NCBI GenBank assembly: GCA_011009095.1
Contig: VTPC01089649.1
Span: forward strand, 188,514 to 252,513
DNA length: 64,000 nt
Origin: Ignelater luminosus
Lineage: Eukaryota; Arthropoda; Insecta; Coleoptera; Elateridae
Direction: 5' to 3'
Below the pieces are notes generated by a model, which did not search any database, was not told the DNA's origin, and saw only the letters and a program-made list of their open reading frames with translations. Both the position numbers and the translations under genes were made by a program. The first letter of the stretch is position 1. Each line of letters begins with the position of its first letter. This document shows, piece after piece, positions 36,014 through 50,300 of this stretch.

Positions 36014-39000
36014 TACTAGAAAATGTTGTTGATTTGTGAGTGGGAAGAAGGAGGGGTGGCAAATACTTCTTTAAAGAAGGAAGTAGATACATATAATAAT
36101 AATTATTATTATTGTCTAATTAATTACTGATTTAATAACAAACACCAAGATGATGACGTGTAACAATTTCAACACTTTTCCTTGCTGCATGTCAAAAAGT
36201 CTCATGTCAGCACTATTTTGGATTTTACAAAGAATTTTCTAAACAAGAGTGAATTGTTTTCTCCAAGCCATAATGCTACTGGGCGGTATCGTATTAATGA
36301 CCACACCCTCTTAACGCACTGTGAGATAATTAACTAGCAACATTCTTTAGATGTTTATGAGATAAACAAACGAAATGTTGCTTTTGCCCTATTCTAATAA
36401 TATTTTACGAAATTATTTAAATGTAAAAACGAACTTATTATTTTATCGTATGCCAGATGATTGTTATTATTTTAACAAAAGTAAAAATTCTAATTATCAT
36501 TTTGACGACAAAATAGCTATACGGCGTATACTCACGTTCAAAATATTCCAGGATATAAATAAAATTACTACCACGGCATTAAATAATTATAAACTCGATT
36601 TTAATTTAATTAATGCTTTACGCAAACTACAAAATTTATTTTAATAATGCAAAATATTTTTGTAGACTATTAATAACTTTCTAAACAGGACCAGAGATGT
36701 CACAGCTACCATAATAAATAATACATTACTTCCCCATCTTGTTTATCTTAGCGACTTCCGATTTTCACAGATGTAATTTGCAACATACGACTCTGTTTTT
36801 TTTTTATAATTAACTTAAAAGCACAATTTTCTTTGTTCAATCCTTTATTCTATATCACTTTTTATTTCTTTACAATACACGGATGATTATAATAAATCTT
36901 CAAGTTGCCAAAAGTTAAATACAGAGTAATTCAAAATGGAAATCAACGATCGAGGTCAAGGTTAGAAATGAGGAAACTATACATATTTGTCTGCTTTATA
37001 AAATGATTTTTGCGGTAAACACAATCAATAATATAAATAAAGTGGTGCTCACGAACAAACCAAACGTAAATATTGAAGTCAATCATTTATTATGAGATAT
37101 TTCAAGATTTTGATTTGCATAATCTTTTCTAAATCAACAACAGAATGTTATTTCCTTTCCCTTTGCAACTTCTTTTCGCACAATTATAACGAAATTGAAA
37201 CTCTTTGAACTAATTAATTAAGGTATTAGCAGAAACTTTTTAACTGATACAATCTTCTCGTCTTAAATAACAAAAAGGGTATTTTACAAAGCATGTAAGA
37301 GATACAGGTAAACAACAATTAAACCTTCAGGGCTTTTTGTTTTTGTTTGTGATATTTACCGATACCTTCTCCGATGGTTTTCTTGGGAGAAGTAATTAAG
37401 AAGTTTTAGTTTTGTAAGGAAACCATAGCGCTTTTGAAAATGTATTTTGTAAACAAAATCAACTTCAAAATAATAATTCTAAACATCTACAAGGGATTCT
37501 CTAAATAAGGCCCATTATAAAGCAGTCAAATCCAGTGTACTGCGTTTTTAATCTTTAGTTCTACTAATCCATAGTCTAGTCCAAATAACAAAAAATCAAT
37601 AGCATCCAAGCATAAAACCAAATTAAAATAAGGAGTCTCAAAAAAAATCAAAACACTCAAGAGTACACTTAATAAAACAACAGCTGTATATTAACGCTAA
37701 AAACATACACTTCTAACTTATCAATTTGTTCTGTTATCAATGACAATTCAGTTCTAGGAAAATTTAAAACCACTATAAGAATCAAACTGATAAAAAATTA
37801 AGTAGTGATTTTCAGAAACACAGGTTAGATAAAGATGAGTTATTTTTTTTCAGTTATGTATGGCAAATTAAAATTTAGCCTTTTGCATAACTAACACTAT
37901 GGAAATACTTCCGTCCTATCGTCCCCATGGCTTAGTAAAGAAGAGATATTTATATAAACCAAGAGTTACAAAAAGAAACCAAAATATCTTCACAAAGATT
38001 AAACAAGTTTAAATAATTCACATCCAAGATGAACAAAGCTACAGAATTACCAAATAGGCTATGGCAAAAAACCTTCTGGCCGCATTTTTTTTTAAATTTC
38101 GAAATTTTGATCTTAGGTTTGGATTCTACATCAAAAACTAGAGACAACGTGGTGTCTTCGTTTTTTGATATCCCTTCGGCAACAAGGTCAAAATTTGAAA
38201 ATCTTTTTAAACTGTTGCTCGAATTCAGTTTGCTGTGATTACGCTTAGCATTTCCAAATGTTTATTTCTTGCTTTTTCAGCCCAATTTTTGATCACCACT
38301 GGTGGCCTCGTTTATCGCGAAACACATTTTTTGATCATTCATAAACGGTACCAAAGATTTCCCAACGTGTCAAAATAACTCATCTGTTGAAGATATCAAC
38401 GAATTAATAAAAATTAGTAAAGAAAGCAGTTTCACCTTCTTTACGTGTTCCAAAAATTGTCTTATCGATTTACGTACAAAGTAGATTCCCGAAGGCGTCG
38501 CCTTTTTGATGACGACCATGCTTGTGCAAATAAACAAGAATTTATTTGACTTGAACTTTTTTTAAATAGAATAAATTAAAACAAAAAAATATATTATAAT
38601 ATTCACTCACAAATATCAAAACCGTAATAGAATTAACATTTAACTGAATATTGATCTGATTTCTATTTGCTTGATTCTGAACAGGGTAGGACAAAGGTTT
38701 TATTTGAAAAAAATAGTTATCTTGAAACGATAATATTATTTGTTATATACAATGTGTTGAATTTGGCAAAGCTTTGTGAATTGTAGATCTCAGATTTTGC
38801 CAAGCAATTTGTATTCTAATGAAAGATTTTTCTAAAGTAACTATTCAAGTGTTTTGTTTTGCCCATCAGATTGCAACCAACGTATAAATTACTTAATTGA
38901 TTCAAGATTTAATGTTATCTTATAATTGTGACCGCCACCCTTAATGAACTTTGAATTTTTTATTTGATTAAGACTATTATGTGCTTGCTGATTTGTGTAT

Positions 39001-42000
39001 TACTTATCCAGCTGCTTTACTGTTTAGTAATAATTTTCACGAGCAATTATTTTGTATGAGGATCTAAACTTCTTTTGAGGTCGTTAATACTATATTACGT
39101 AATAATAACAAGGAGCTTTTAAAAATGATAATAAAACTATAAAACGTGACAGAAGAAAGGTAAAAGCCTACTTAAGTACAACAATTCTTAACTGAAAAAA
39201 TTGAAATTCTTTCCTATACTAAGCCTGTTATCTGACGTTATTTTGACGCTTAAGGGTTGTTACAACTACCTTCACAAACGAATTAGACAGAAAATAATTA
39301 TTTGCATTGCGAGTAAACAAAAGAATGTTTATTAAATTTTAGCTACACCAATTAAGTTGTAATGAGCGTTTTAGATTTGGTCGTTTTTATACTCGTTACA
39401 ATTTAAAAAAATACGCGATAACAAAAAAATCTCTTTATCCAAGGAATATTTGGGATTTTACAAGATGTTTATTACTGTCATCAACAATAAGGCTTTTACC
39501 GTTTATTATCTATCTACTTTATATTGGTATTAATAATTCAGTCGTTTCTTGTCACAACTTTATCGTTAGGTACTAAATTGGACGCTAAAAAACGGTATGA
39601 AATTTTCTCTTGGACCTTGCATAAATTTTAAATAGTTATTGAATGTAGGAAATGAGTGTTATGTAACAATCGTAATAAGTTCTAATCAATAATTGCTGTT
39701 TATTCGGACTGTAAAGTCAAGCTAAGTTAATATTGGGAAGAATTATGTACTGAAAATTATAATGAAAAATATAACAATTAACTGAAGGTTTAAATTTACT
39801 GAAATAATTGACAATTTTCTGAAAATTTTATGAAGATTAAAATTAAGTAAACATTAATCATGAAATAAAACGAGAGCGGCAGCGAAAAATTATTAATAAA
39901 ACGACAAACGCTGTTATTTAAACAATTCTGTTAAAAGAAAAAAGATCAAAGAAATATCATAATGGACTCACAGAAGAACGAAGAACTGGAAAATAGAATT
40001 AAGATGCAGAAATCAAATTTAATATTTGAAGAAGCAGGGAGTTAATTGGCTGTTGTTTTTAAGGATTTATTGTTTTGGAAAACGAAAACGGGAATCATTT
40101 CTAAACCTCGTAGTTCGTTCGATTCTTTTGAAATGGAAATCTTAGTAAACAAAACTGTTTTTGTGAGATGTCTTTTGGTTTTGTAATTTTCTTCTTTTTT
40201 TTTTTAACAGAATACAAAAGAATCGAGTGAATATCATAACAATACTAAAACGTTGATTAATAATAATGTGTCGTGTGATGATGATGATGACTTTAACTTC
40301 AACGTAATTGTTTTCTATTTTCCTTTTACGTTCATTATCTGTAAAAATTATAGAAATTATTTACATGTACTTGTTTTTCCTCATATTTAAAAATGGCATA
40401 CTAATTATTTCATTTTACATTTAATAAATTTAGAGAGGATTAGAATCAATTTCATTATAAAGGTTCATATTGTGAATGAAAAAAAAATAAATAAAATAAG
40501 TATCATAGAACTTTCTCGAGGGAAAATTGTGATATACGTTATCAACGTTATTCAGATCAGTATATTAATATAAATAATGCATTGTGCGGCCAGTTATGTC
40601 TAACAGTGATAACTACTCCCAGTACTGGTTTTCAAACTACCAATCTTTTATTTATTCAAGAATTCTTTAATTATCCAATTATTCTACTTTTCTAGATTGA
40701 ACAATCGACCAATTTATTTTTAATTTTTATTTTATCAAACACGTGACTGAAGATATGCAGCTGAAAAAATACTCGTCTGAAACTTCAGTGTTTTTTTTCT
40801 TTAACCACGAAACTCCTGCAGTTCTAACCACAAAACGACGGAAATTCTTCAGAATTAGTGCAATTTATAAATAAGCATGCAGTCTTAAAAATTCTACTGG
40901 ATATTTTTGATAGCTTAGTTAATCGCTAAGAAAATATTTGTTTCGCTATCGGAGTGCCAAAAAGATACGGAGAGAAATTCGCAAGCTATCAAAAGCTGTG
41001 TATGAAGAACAGATCCGGTTTAACGATTTTGAGGTCTTGTGCGGTCAGGAGTGGCTTTAGGCGGAAGCAAGTAAAACTAGCCTCGGGGCACAACACTCTA
41101 ATGGATATAATGCATAGATATTAAAAGCAAAAAATAAATAAATTGTGTTTAGAGAGAAACATGTGAAGTACATGAATAATGTCATGAAATTGTATTTGCA
41201 TTATTTTATGCAATTTCTAATTTAGATATACCGGGTGTAACAGAAAGTTGAGATGGATTTTTTCCATTTTTAGGATCATTATTTAAGTTTGAGGTAATGA
41301 TTGCCACTGGTGATGAGTTTCACAGAATAGAAAAATAGGAAAACTTTTCTAATTTTTGAAACCGACTAAAACACTTAGAATAAATTTTATAAAAAGAAAT
41401 TTGATACACTTAACAGTACAGGTGTCTCAGCAAATGTTTCCTGTTGTAAAGCTAAACATTTTTACTAAAAGATTAATGCAAACCAAACTCCAGTGTTATG
41501 GTATAGAAGATATCGACTCACCCTAAAACTGTTAAACCAAGAGACTTTGGTAGATACTTCATATCTGATATTTTAGAAAATAAGACTGATAGCAGAAAAT
41601 TGGAAAACCTATGAGATCTGGTGCATTCTTCAAATTCTCGATCTGTTATTTTATTTTATTTATTTTTAATCATTTTGGCATTATTTTGCGCGATATTATG
41701 ATTTTAGATCGACAACTTCACTATGTGTCGTCACTAAACGTCACATAAACACTATCCCGGTAATTTTTTCTCAATTCAAGAAATTAACTATAAACAGAAT
41801 AACATTTTGACCAATGCAGAATAATTACAGGAATAATTTCGATAAGGACAGGAAATTTTCAGATACATACACGAGACAATTTTGTGATAAGTGATAACTT
41901 TCATTATCTCCATATAAAAAACCATTACGAAGAATTAAAATAAATATTTTGTTTGGAGAAAATGAATATCAAACACCAACCAACAATTATTTTATGATAA

Positions 42001-44122
42001 AAATGCAAAAACGTCTAAAAGCGCTTGGAATTGGAATAATTGATTTTCAAACAGTCAAAAAGTGTAGATATAGCAAGTTAAATTAATGAATGAATCTGAT
42101 TAAAAAATACAATAGAAACATAGCTATAAAAATGTCAAACATTAAAAATATTTTAAACTATTAAAAGACCTAAAAGTTAGAACTATTGATTAGTATCTGA
42201 AAAGTTTTGTTTCTAAAGTGAACTAACTTGAACGAAAAGTTTGCCTTTTTCCTTTATAGGGAACAATTTACGTAATTGGATTAGTTACATATTGTTAGTT
42301 ACTTTTCACTAATTCTTCTAAAAATGTAGAATAATAAAATGCCCATCTCAATCAACCATTAATTTAAATTTGACAAAAACTTTGATTTCTTCTTCTAGAT
42401 GTTTCAATTCGGAGAGACGAGAAATTCTGTTATATCAACGCTACATGGTATCAAGAAAAATTTAAGAGCTCTTGGGGATACTTTCGCGGGTTATTTGAAG
42501 TTATTTATACACCTGCACACGACAGTGACAGAATAGTACCATTAAAAAGAGTCATTGTGTCGTCGTCCACATAATGCAACTGATGTTTTAAAATCCACGA
42601 TTTCAGATAATCTCAAACGTCAAACCAATCAGTGGCGATGATTATATGACAAAATCAGATCTGATAGTAAATCCAGAACAAATATTATCAACGTTGTAAA
42701 AGATTGATACTACGTGATTTAACAGCGCTAATGCGATTTAACAAAGCATTAGTATAGGTTAACGATCTCGCGTTCCTTTTTTTAGGCCAGGAAAAAGGCG
42801 AAACGGCAAAAATAGACATCACTCACTTGAATTCCTTCTGTTACAAATCTGCAACCAGCATGATTCAACAAAAGGGTTTTAAACAATGCTTCATGAAATC
42901 TTAATAAACTGACAAAGTTTTGTTGATAAATCTCAAAATTAATAAATGGAGATATTTTCTATTAAAGTTTATTATAAAAAGTCAAAGGCAATTGACATTG
43001 TATGAATCTCTATAACCGATGGACAACAGGGAATCTATTCAGTGAAACGCTTTGAAAGCTTTGTAACGATACATTTGAATAAAAAAATTCAATATATCCT
43101 GAAACAGCTGCAGCACATAATGTTTAAAATACAGTGGAACAAGTAACACAAAGCTTCATAAAACAAACCGTTTAACACGAAATATTTTTACGAGCCTTTC
43201 CCAAAAATGCGTTTTCCATATACTGTAACTAACAAGTTAAATATGATTTGGAACTAAATTTAAAAAACTCTTTTTCAGATGTATAACTCGAGTCGGTCCG
43301 TTGAAATAAAAAAAACATTGCTAATCTGGTGAATCCGACATCTTTTTTATATTTGAACATATGGTTGATATACAATATGTTTCAAAAGCTCATTATCTCA
43401 AATTAAATTAATATGTACGATAATAAGAATCGTTAAATACTGTTAATTAATACAATATGAACGCTTTGACTACCATTTACAATTCGATACAATTTGTATT
43501 TTTACTATTTTTAAAACGAGTTTTTTTTGGTTTTATATGTTCAAGATTCAATACTAGCTTTACTTTAGGAGAAAAAAACTGTTTGCTTTTGCTGCTAGTT
43601 GTAATGTAGAAGAATATCATCATTCATCTCCATTCCATACGTAAGTTTACTGAGATTCAGCTTTGAGTACTTCTAATGCCCAAATATGGTTTTAGTCAAG
43701 ATTCAAGTGTCGAACGATTTAAATATCAGAAATGTGCTATAAAAAATATTTTAGAAAAATAAGAACGTTCAAAGAAACATTCAAGTTTGTCTAGAACCAT
43801 ACCAAAGTACAGAAAGTGTACAGTAAACACTATGTAGTTAGTTACCGGAATTTCTTTGATCTTGCTTGAATTCCTCAATGTATTTCCCAATGACAGATGA
43901 ATGGAATGATCTACAGAAATTTATGTTGAATCTTCCAAACTAACAACACCAATTTTCTCAAGAACATGGTGAAAAAGTCAGAATTTTAGTGACTGAAATC
44001 ATACAAAATACTCTTCTCCTTTCCTAAAAAATTTCTTAGAAGTTTCAAGGTAAAAAGTTTTATATAGTGAGAGACCATCTAAAATGGTTGGTTTAGTATT
44101 ATATCAATATGACTCTTATAAT
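36014..44122. other. Coding desert, AT-rich
   Basis: About 8 kb with no supportable gene. A solitary hAT-like terminus (CAGGAGTGGCTTTAGGCGG near 41046) has no matching partner. A stretch at about 38.28-38.56 kb ending in repeated ATTTGACTTGAAC-like sequence may be an old retroelement tail. Nothing else could be named. Confidence 0.5.
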
Positions 44123-44130
44123 GTTATATA

Positions 44131-44318
44131 CAGATTCGGACTGGCCCAAGGGATTTGGAGTTTAGAAACTCCAGGGCCAAACCGGTCTGAGGGCCAAGTA
44201 GGGCCGAAATTCAAATCTTCAACTTTTCTCAAGTCTAAAAATAAGTAAGTCGATGTTATGTCATTAAGGGCCGGAATATCCGCAGACTCTAAGGCTAGAT
44301 TGGGCCAGTCCGACCCTG
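44131..44318. mobile_element. hAT-type MITE with perfect 8-bp target duplication
   Basis: A 188-bp element begins CAGATTCGGACTGGCCCAA and ends with its complement, 17 of 19 positions matching. It is flanked by identical 8-bp duplications GTTATATA at 44123-44130 and 44319-44326. CAG...CTG termini and an 8-bp duplication are diagnostic of hAT transposons. It has no coding capacity. The intact duplication suggests a fairly recent insertion. Confidence 0.9.
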
Positions 44319-44326
44319 GTTATATA

Positions 44327-47300
44327 AGTCCTGCAAAAAGTTAAGAAAGATTTAATAAGCAATGCTAGAAAAACGCACCGTTTTCGAAATAAAGGCAATT
44401 TTATTGTTTTACAGAATCTTTTGGAGATATTTGCAATTGTTTTATAGCATAATAATTCAGAGACGTTAGAAGAACAAGAAATCTTTATTTTGATATTGAT
44501 TGGCCTGTAGATTCCAAAAAAAGGAAGTAATCTTAACGTCTCACGTTGTTCCTGGAATATCAAGAAAACGTATTTTAAATGAAACTTTTGACATTCTGTA
44601 TCTTGGAAATGGCGTTTTTCTGCAAAAAGATGTTTTTTTTGCTTTATTTTGGATTTTTTAAATACGTTCCTGCATTTTTCAAACTATTCGAATTTATATA
44701 TTTTCTTTCACGATCCTGAGCACGAAATTGTTGTGGCAAAAATCTCAGTAAGACTAAGTAGACTAAAGTATTTCCTGATATAGTAGGTTACAAAATTGGA
44801 AGCCATGTAAATGTTTACTTGAAATGTTCTGAGATGATAGATACTCGAGTTTCTTGCAGTTTATTATTCACGCCCAAGGCCTCCGTCGGTGAAATCTAGT
44901 CTTGTGCAGCTTAAATTACATTATTCTACAGATAACTTTTATTAAATATTTTCTTTTCAAATATCTGAGTTTTTAATTCAAGAAATAAAAATAAACCGGT
45001 ATAGTTCCAAAGTTGTCTTATTTAAGAATATGACTACTAATGCACTCTAGATTTAACGTGGGCGTCTCTTTTCAGTCAGTTACTTTTAGATAAAAGTTTC
45101 ATAAACATAGGAAATTTCCCCAATCTTTGAATCATTATATATCAAAATCAAGACCATGAAAACTCGAAAAAAATTGGTCAAATATTTTTGGATACTCGAA
45201 TCCACCACGTACAGTACTAACATCATTGTGTATTCTTACCAAAAAAGTAAAGTTATCTAAGGCAGCCATATTGGAATTAAATAATAAAGAATAGAAAATT
45301 AAGCTCACAAGTCTAAAACTGTTAGTTACTACAAAATTAAAACTGTTTTATACTATAGCGAGAGTAAGCTTATCTCTTAGTCAAAATATACAACACTTCA
45401 CTTTAAACGATTTCCGATAATTTGGAAACGTACTGTTAGTCTGATTGGTGTGATTATACAAAAAAAATCAAAACAGAAAATGTAAGCTCCGTACAATATT
45501 ACGTAATTGAAAACAAAAAAGAAGTAAAAAACCTAAAACAGAAGGAAATAATTCTTTTTTAATTAATGAAAAATTTAAAGTTCAAAATAAGTGAATGTAG
45601 ACAGTGCAAAGTAAAATTGATAATAACAAACGTTAAAAATTTTAATGAGGTGTTTGTAGAACAATCTTTTTCTAATTAAGGGGACTTGCCGAAATGAAAA
45701 ACAATTCTTTAAAAAAAATACCCCGTTCACTAACATTGCATGAATAACATAATAAAACTGTAGAATAGCTCTGGGCAAATTTTCAACAGTTGAATAAATT
45801 ATATCCAGAGCAAGTTGGATCTATTGTCATGCGGTAGGACGAGCGTTTCATCTACACGTGACATTAATCTGCTATCATCTACACATCTTTAATCGCATTT
45901 GCTGTCAATGTTGAAACAAATTTATACCAGCTAATCCAATTTCAAACTCATATACAGAGAAAGAGATTGATTAAAGCATTATAATTCGACTACCTAACAA
46001 GGATTTTAGTTCAGATATGCTTTTAACGTTAATAAGATCAGAGCATCATGAATTAACACCATTTAACAGTAAAAGTCATCTTACCTTTATGATCTGTTAA
46101 TAACCTTGGGATGAATTCTTCTTGCGCAGGTTTCTGAAAAACAAAATGGAAAAAATATATAAAACGTAAAATTACGACAAGAGTATCAGGAAAAAAAAGA
46201 GAAGGCTATTTTTATTTATTTTTCGTCAACCGAAGGCTAATTATCAATTAACCAGAACCCTGATATTGATTAGTACTCGAATTCGACTATAATTCTTTAA
46301 TGGTTTCAGGATTTCTCGAGGGATTGGGAAGTCCCTCTAAAAATGTCGTCGGAAAAAAATAGTTAGAGCAATACCCCTTTGAAATTTATAAATAACATTT
46401 TTATTCTATTTAAGCTATGTCCATACATGATTTTTTAGATTTGCCATTTAAAAAGGTAACTAAGTTAATAAAAAGTCTTAACAATCGAAATTCTATTTTA
46501 TAAAAGAATTATATTAAAAACTTTAGCGAAGATTCTATTATTTTCCCGATAATCTTATAACAAAAGCTTTTGTAGCTTTTTGCAGAAAGAATTCTCCAAA
46601 TTCAAATACGATTTTTGTTCAAAGCTAGCCATGCCTTAAAATTATAAACCAAAAGTAATCGTATTGGACGCCTATAATTTGCGCTTTTTTTGATCTTTTT
46701 GAAAATTTAATTTCAACGCATGAATGATTTTCAGCGTAGCTGAATTTTACATGTTCCCAATTCCTTTTTTAAAATGTACCCCTAACGGAGATAATAGTAT
46801 CTATATTTCTAGATCTCCGTTCCTGAAGGCACTAAAGTGCTCTCAAAACGTAAACTTGTAAAGTAAAACACGATCTGTGCATGAGGTTACATATGTAAAA
46901 CAAGACATTAGCAATCTAAAAAGAAATTCAGACTAATTTCATTTATTTTTGAAATAACCTCAAAAATGAAATTTTTATTTTCGTTTTTTAGCCACAAGTC
47001 TATAGTCTCTAATATTTCAGTTTTCTAATTAAATCAGTGTTAACAAAAGAATTTTTATTTGGTTGAAAATAGTTTCAAATGAATTTCTTTCTATCTAGAT
47101 AACGTATTTGCTTCGAAGAGTTCCAGAACGTCCTTAAAAAGGCTACCTAGCACAAGATCAAAACTAGAGCTGATGAACAATTTGGTAGTCAAAGAGAGAA
47201 ATTCTAACCTACTTTATTTTACTGTTTAATAATGATTATAGGACAAACAAAGGTCTTGGTCATGACAATATCTTCTGTTAATTGGAAAAGTAAAGAATAT

Positions 47301-50300
47301 AAACAGAAGTGAAAGACACCTACATGATAATGAAGAAACGATCGATACTTATTTGAGTCTGACGAATGGAATTTCACATGCTAGGAGCTTTTAAAGATGC
47401 TCTCCGTAACGCATTCACCAAAAGTCTATTTATCCCTAAGCTCCATTCCTGACTCATGTCCAGAAGCCGCTGACTTAAGAGTTACTTGATCAGGTAAATA
47501 TTCTTTGTGACTTTTACGTTACAAATCTTGCGTCAGAAGTGAAACAAATGTCATTTGTTTTTCGAAAGTCGCTAGGGTTGAAACAGAAATTGTTAGACGT
47601 TTGATGAGTTTTGCCCAAAATCGTGAATCGGATATTCTTGGGATTGGATGGAAAAAAGTATTTAGTGCTAAGATAATAGAAAACAAAATATGGCAAGATA
47701 AACGAATTGTGCAAGAATTGAAGCAAGTAGTAAAACGATAGAGAATCTAATCTGGTAGATGGGGCATGCAAAGGTAATATTTTTCAATGGTTGTTTGTAG
47801 TAGGCACAAATAGTAACCAAACTGTTCTTTATTCACATGTTGGGATCAAAACCAATAATGTCTTTATCTAAAATTCATTGCAGACAGCTTGAATACCTTA
47901 AAAATGGCCAATCAGTACTTCCACTGGATGCGTTAGAATTTTAACCCAAATAGAATCTAAGACAATGAATCAATCTATTTAGAATAGACTTAAAGCAAAA
48001 TCACATTTAAACATTTCTTTTTTTCTGTAGGATTAGGCTACTGCTAGTGATATAAAAATCTAAATATTCTATTGCAATTCAAATCACTGCGAGCAATGCT
48101 ATAAAATTTTGTAATGCAAATAGACAGTGTTCAGTTGATATAAAAAGAAAGCGATAGTCTGTTACGGTTACCTTTACGAAACAGTAAAAATTTTAAGGGT
48201 AGATAATATTTGAAGTATTTTATACAAATACAACATAAAATTGTAATGGCAGTTTCGAGAAAACTTTATGGAAAAAAAGAATGTTAAATCAACGGAATGT
48301 TCTAAATGATTGGGATTCCTTTAGGAATTTTATTCTGAATATTTCCCTTCATTCACGCAATTGGTAAATAAACACAAAAGGGCGTTATATAACGTGACTT
48401 AAAGAATTCTAGATATTTAAATTTAATTCACAGACGATCCCAACAATTTAAACATCTCAATACTTTTAAAACTCAAAAACATTTACTAAAATTTGTGTAT
48501 TTAGTTCTACTCAATTTAAAAACTTTTATTAAAATTCACCAGGCTTTGCAAACAGGATACAAACATTAAAATAAATAAATAAATAAACTTCATACGCGTT
48601 TATAACTGGCTTAACATAATTGGAGATGCTGCAAACTAGAAGTGCAAAAAAAAATGAAATAAAATAAAACAAAGGAAACATCATGGAAGTTCCCCAACAT
48701 GAAATTAAGACAAGTTTTGTAATACACGCCGCAGTAGCGTTAACTAGCATTTTTAACTTGGAAATTGGAATCTTGAAATTGACTCTCCTTATCACATTAG
48801 CTAGCGATAAAGCAATTTAAGCTATAAACCTTGCTAAAATGTATTAAACAGCGGAGATTTCGTTATATACAGCATGATTTAAATTCCAGTTTCAACATGC
48901 AATTAGTTATTGCGTTCTCTGCGTTATTCTTTGCATTCAATTTTTAAGTTTCGGTTTTAATTGAAATTTGACTTTCAACTTTCACACTTCATTTGCTGTT
49001 TATTCAACTTTCTTCCGCTTAAATAAAACAAAATAAACTTCAAACAATTGGTAAACTATATATATTTATGTTGTTATGTTGTATCCCTGATATGTGAAAT
49101 AACAATTTTATACAGAATTTTTGAATTTTCCCGTATTTCTTCTGTTGAGACTCTTCGAGTGAGTTGAGCTTTTAGATCAGTCAGACTTTTCGGTCTTATT
49201 GGGCAACTGGGCTTTTCTGATGAATCAAACGTTTCCAGTTTTCTGGACAGATAGATAGACCTTTTTTGGGTCAGCTGGGTTTTCTTGTAAACCACTATTT
49301 TGTAATCAAGTCAATTTTAATGTAAGTCAACAAAATCTTCTTATCAACATTTACTGATGTTTCGATTTGATCTCAAGTTGTCTTTTCAGGTTTTCCAAAA
49401 ATGTGAATAGTCTCGAAATATCAATTCAAGCAGAACTTTAACAATTCTGGCTTGTTTGTACAAATTAAAGTTTCTTCGTTAGATGTACAAAATCCCCTTC
49501 CACCCAGTTGTTTGTATTTCTCTGCACGCTGTACTTTAGATCAATCCATTGATTTCTTAATGGATCTCTGCAAGAAGCTCTTTAAGTATGAATTTTCTTG
49601 CAGCTCCTAGTTTTGGATATAAATTTAATTCTCTACCATTAATTTGTACCATTTTGTACATTTTATACGTCATTGGTGAATTTGCATACTCAGATTCTCA
49701 GTTCTCAAGTCTAAAACTCACCACCACAGTAGTTTTCATAAAGCAAGAACCACCAAAAGAGCTCTTGAATTCGGAAAGGTTTAAAGTAATAAAAAATAGC
49801 AATTAAACAAAAATAATCATTGTTAATTTTATCATTAAAATAACAGATAAAACTTCTCAAAATTGCAAAATGGGATATTTGCTTTTAAATATTATTATAA
49901 GGAACTATTGAGACAAAATACACTTGTTAGTTCGGCACATTTGCATCTGTTTAAAAAAAGATTAAGTGACAAACTCAATTGGCCTAGGGCCACATTTGCA
50001 TCAATTCAAGGAAAAACAATTCGTCAGTCATTTACTGATATAACATTGATCAGTTTTTATATGGGAATTTTTGCTATGGAGTTTGAATTTGAAACGGTTT
50101 GAAAAACCAGATAAAAGTTATTAGCTCCACGTATTATGATTCTCGCTTGTACAATCTCCATTTACTAGTTGAATAAGACCGAAAAATGTCAAGTTAATTT
50201 TGGCACCACCAGGTCTCAAACTGGCGGTTGTGAATCACTAAACAAACGTTATAATATACACAAGATTACACTTCAATTTTATTTTCGATTATCTTCTGTT

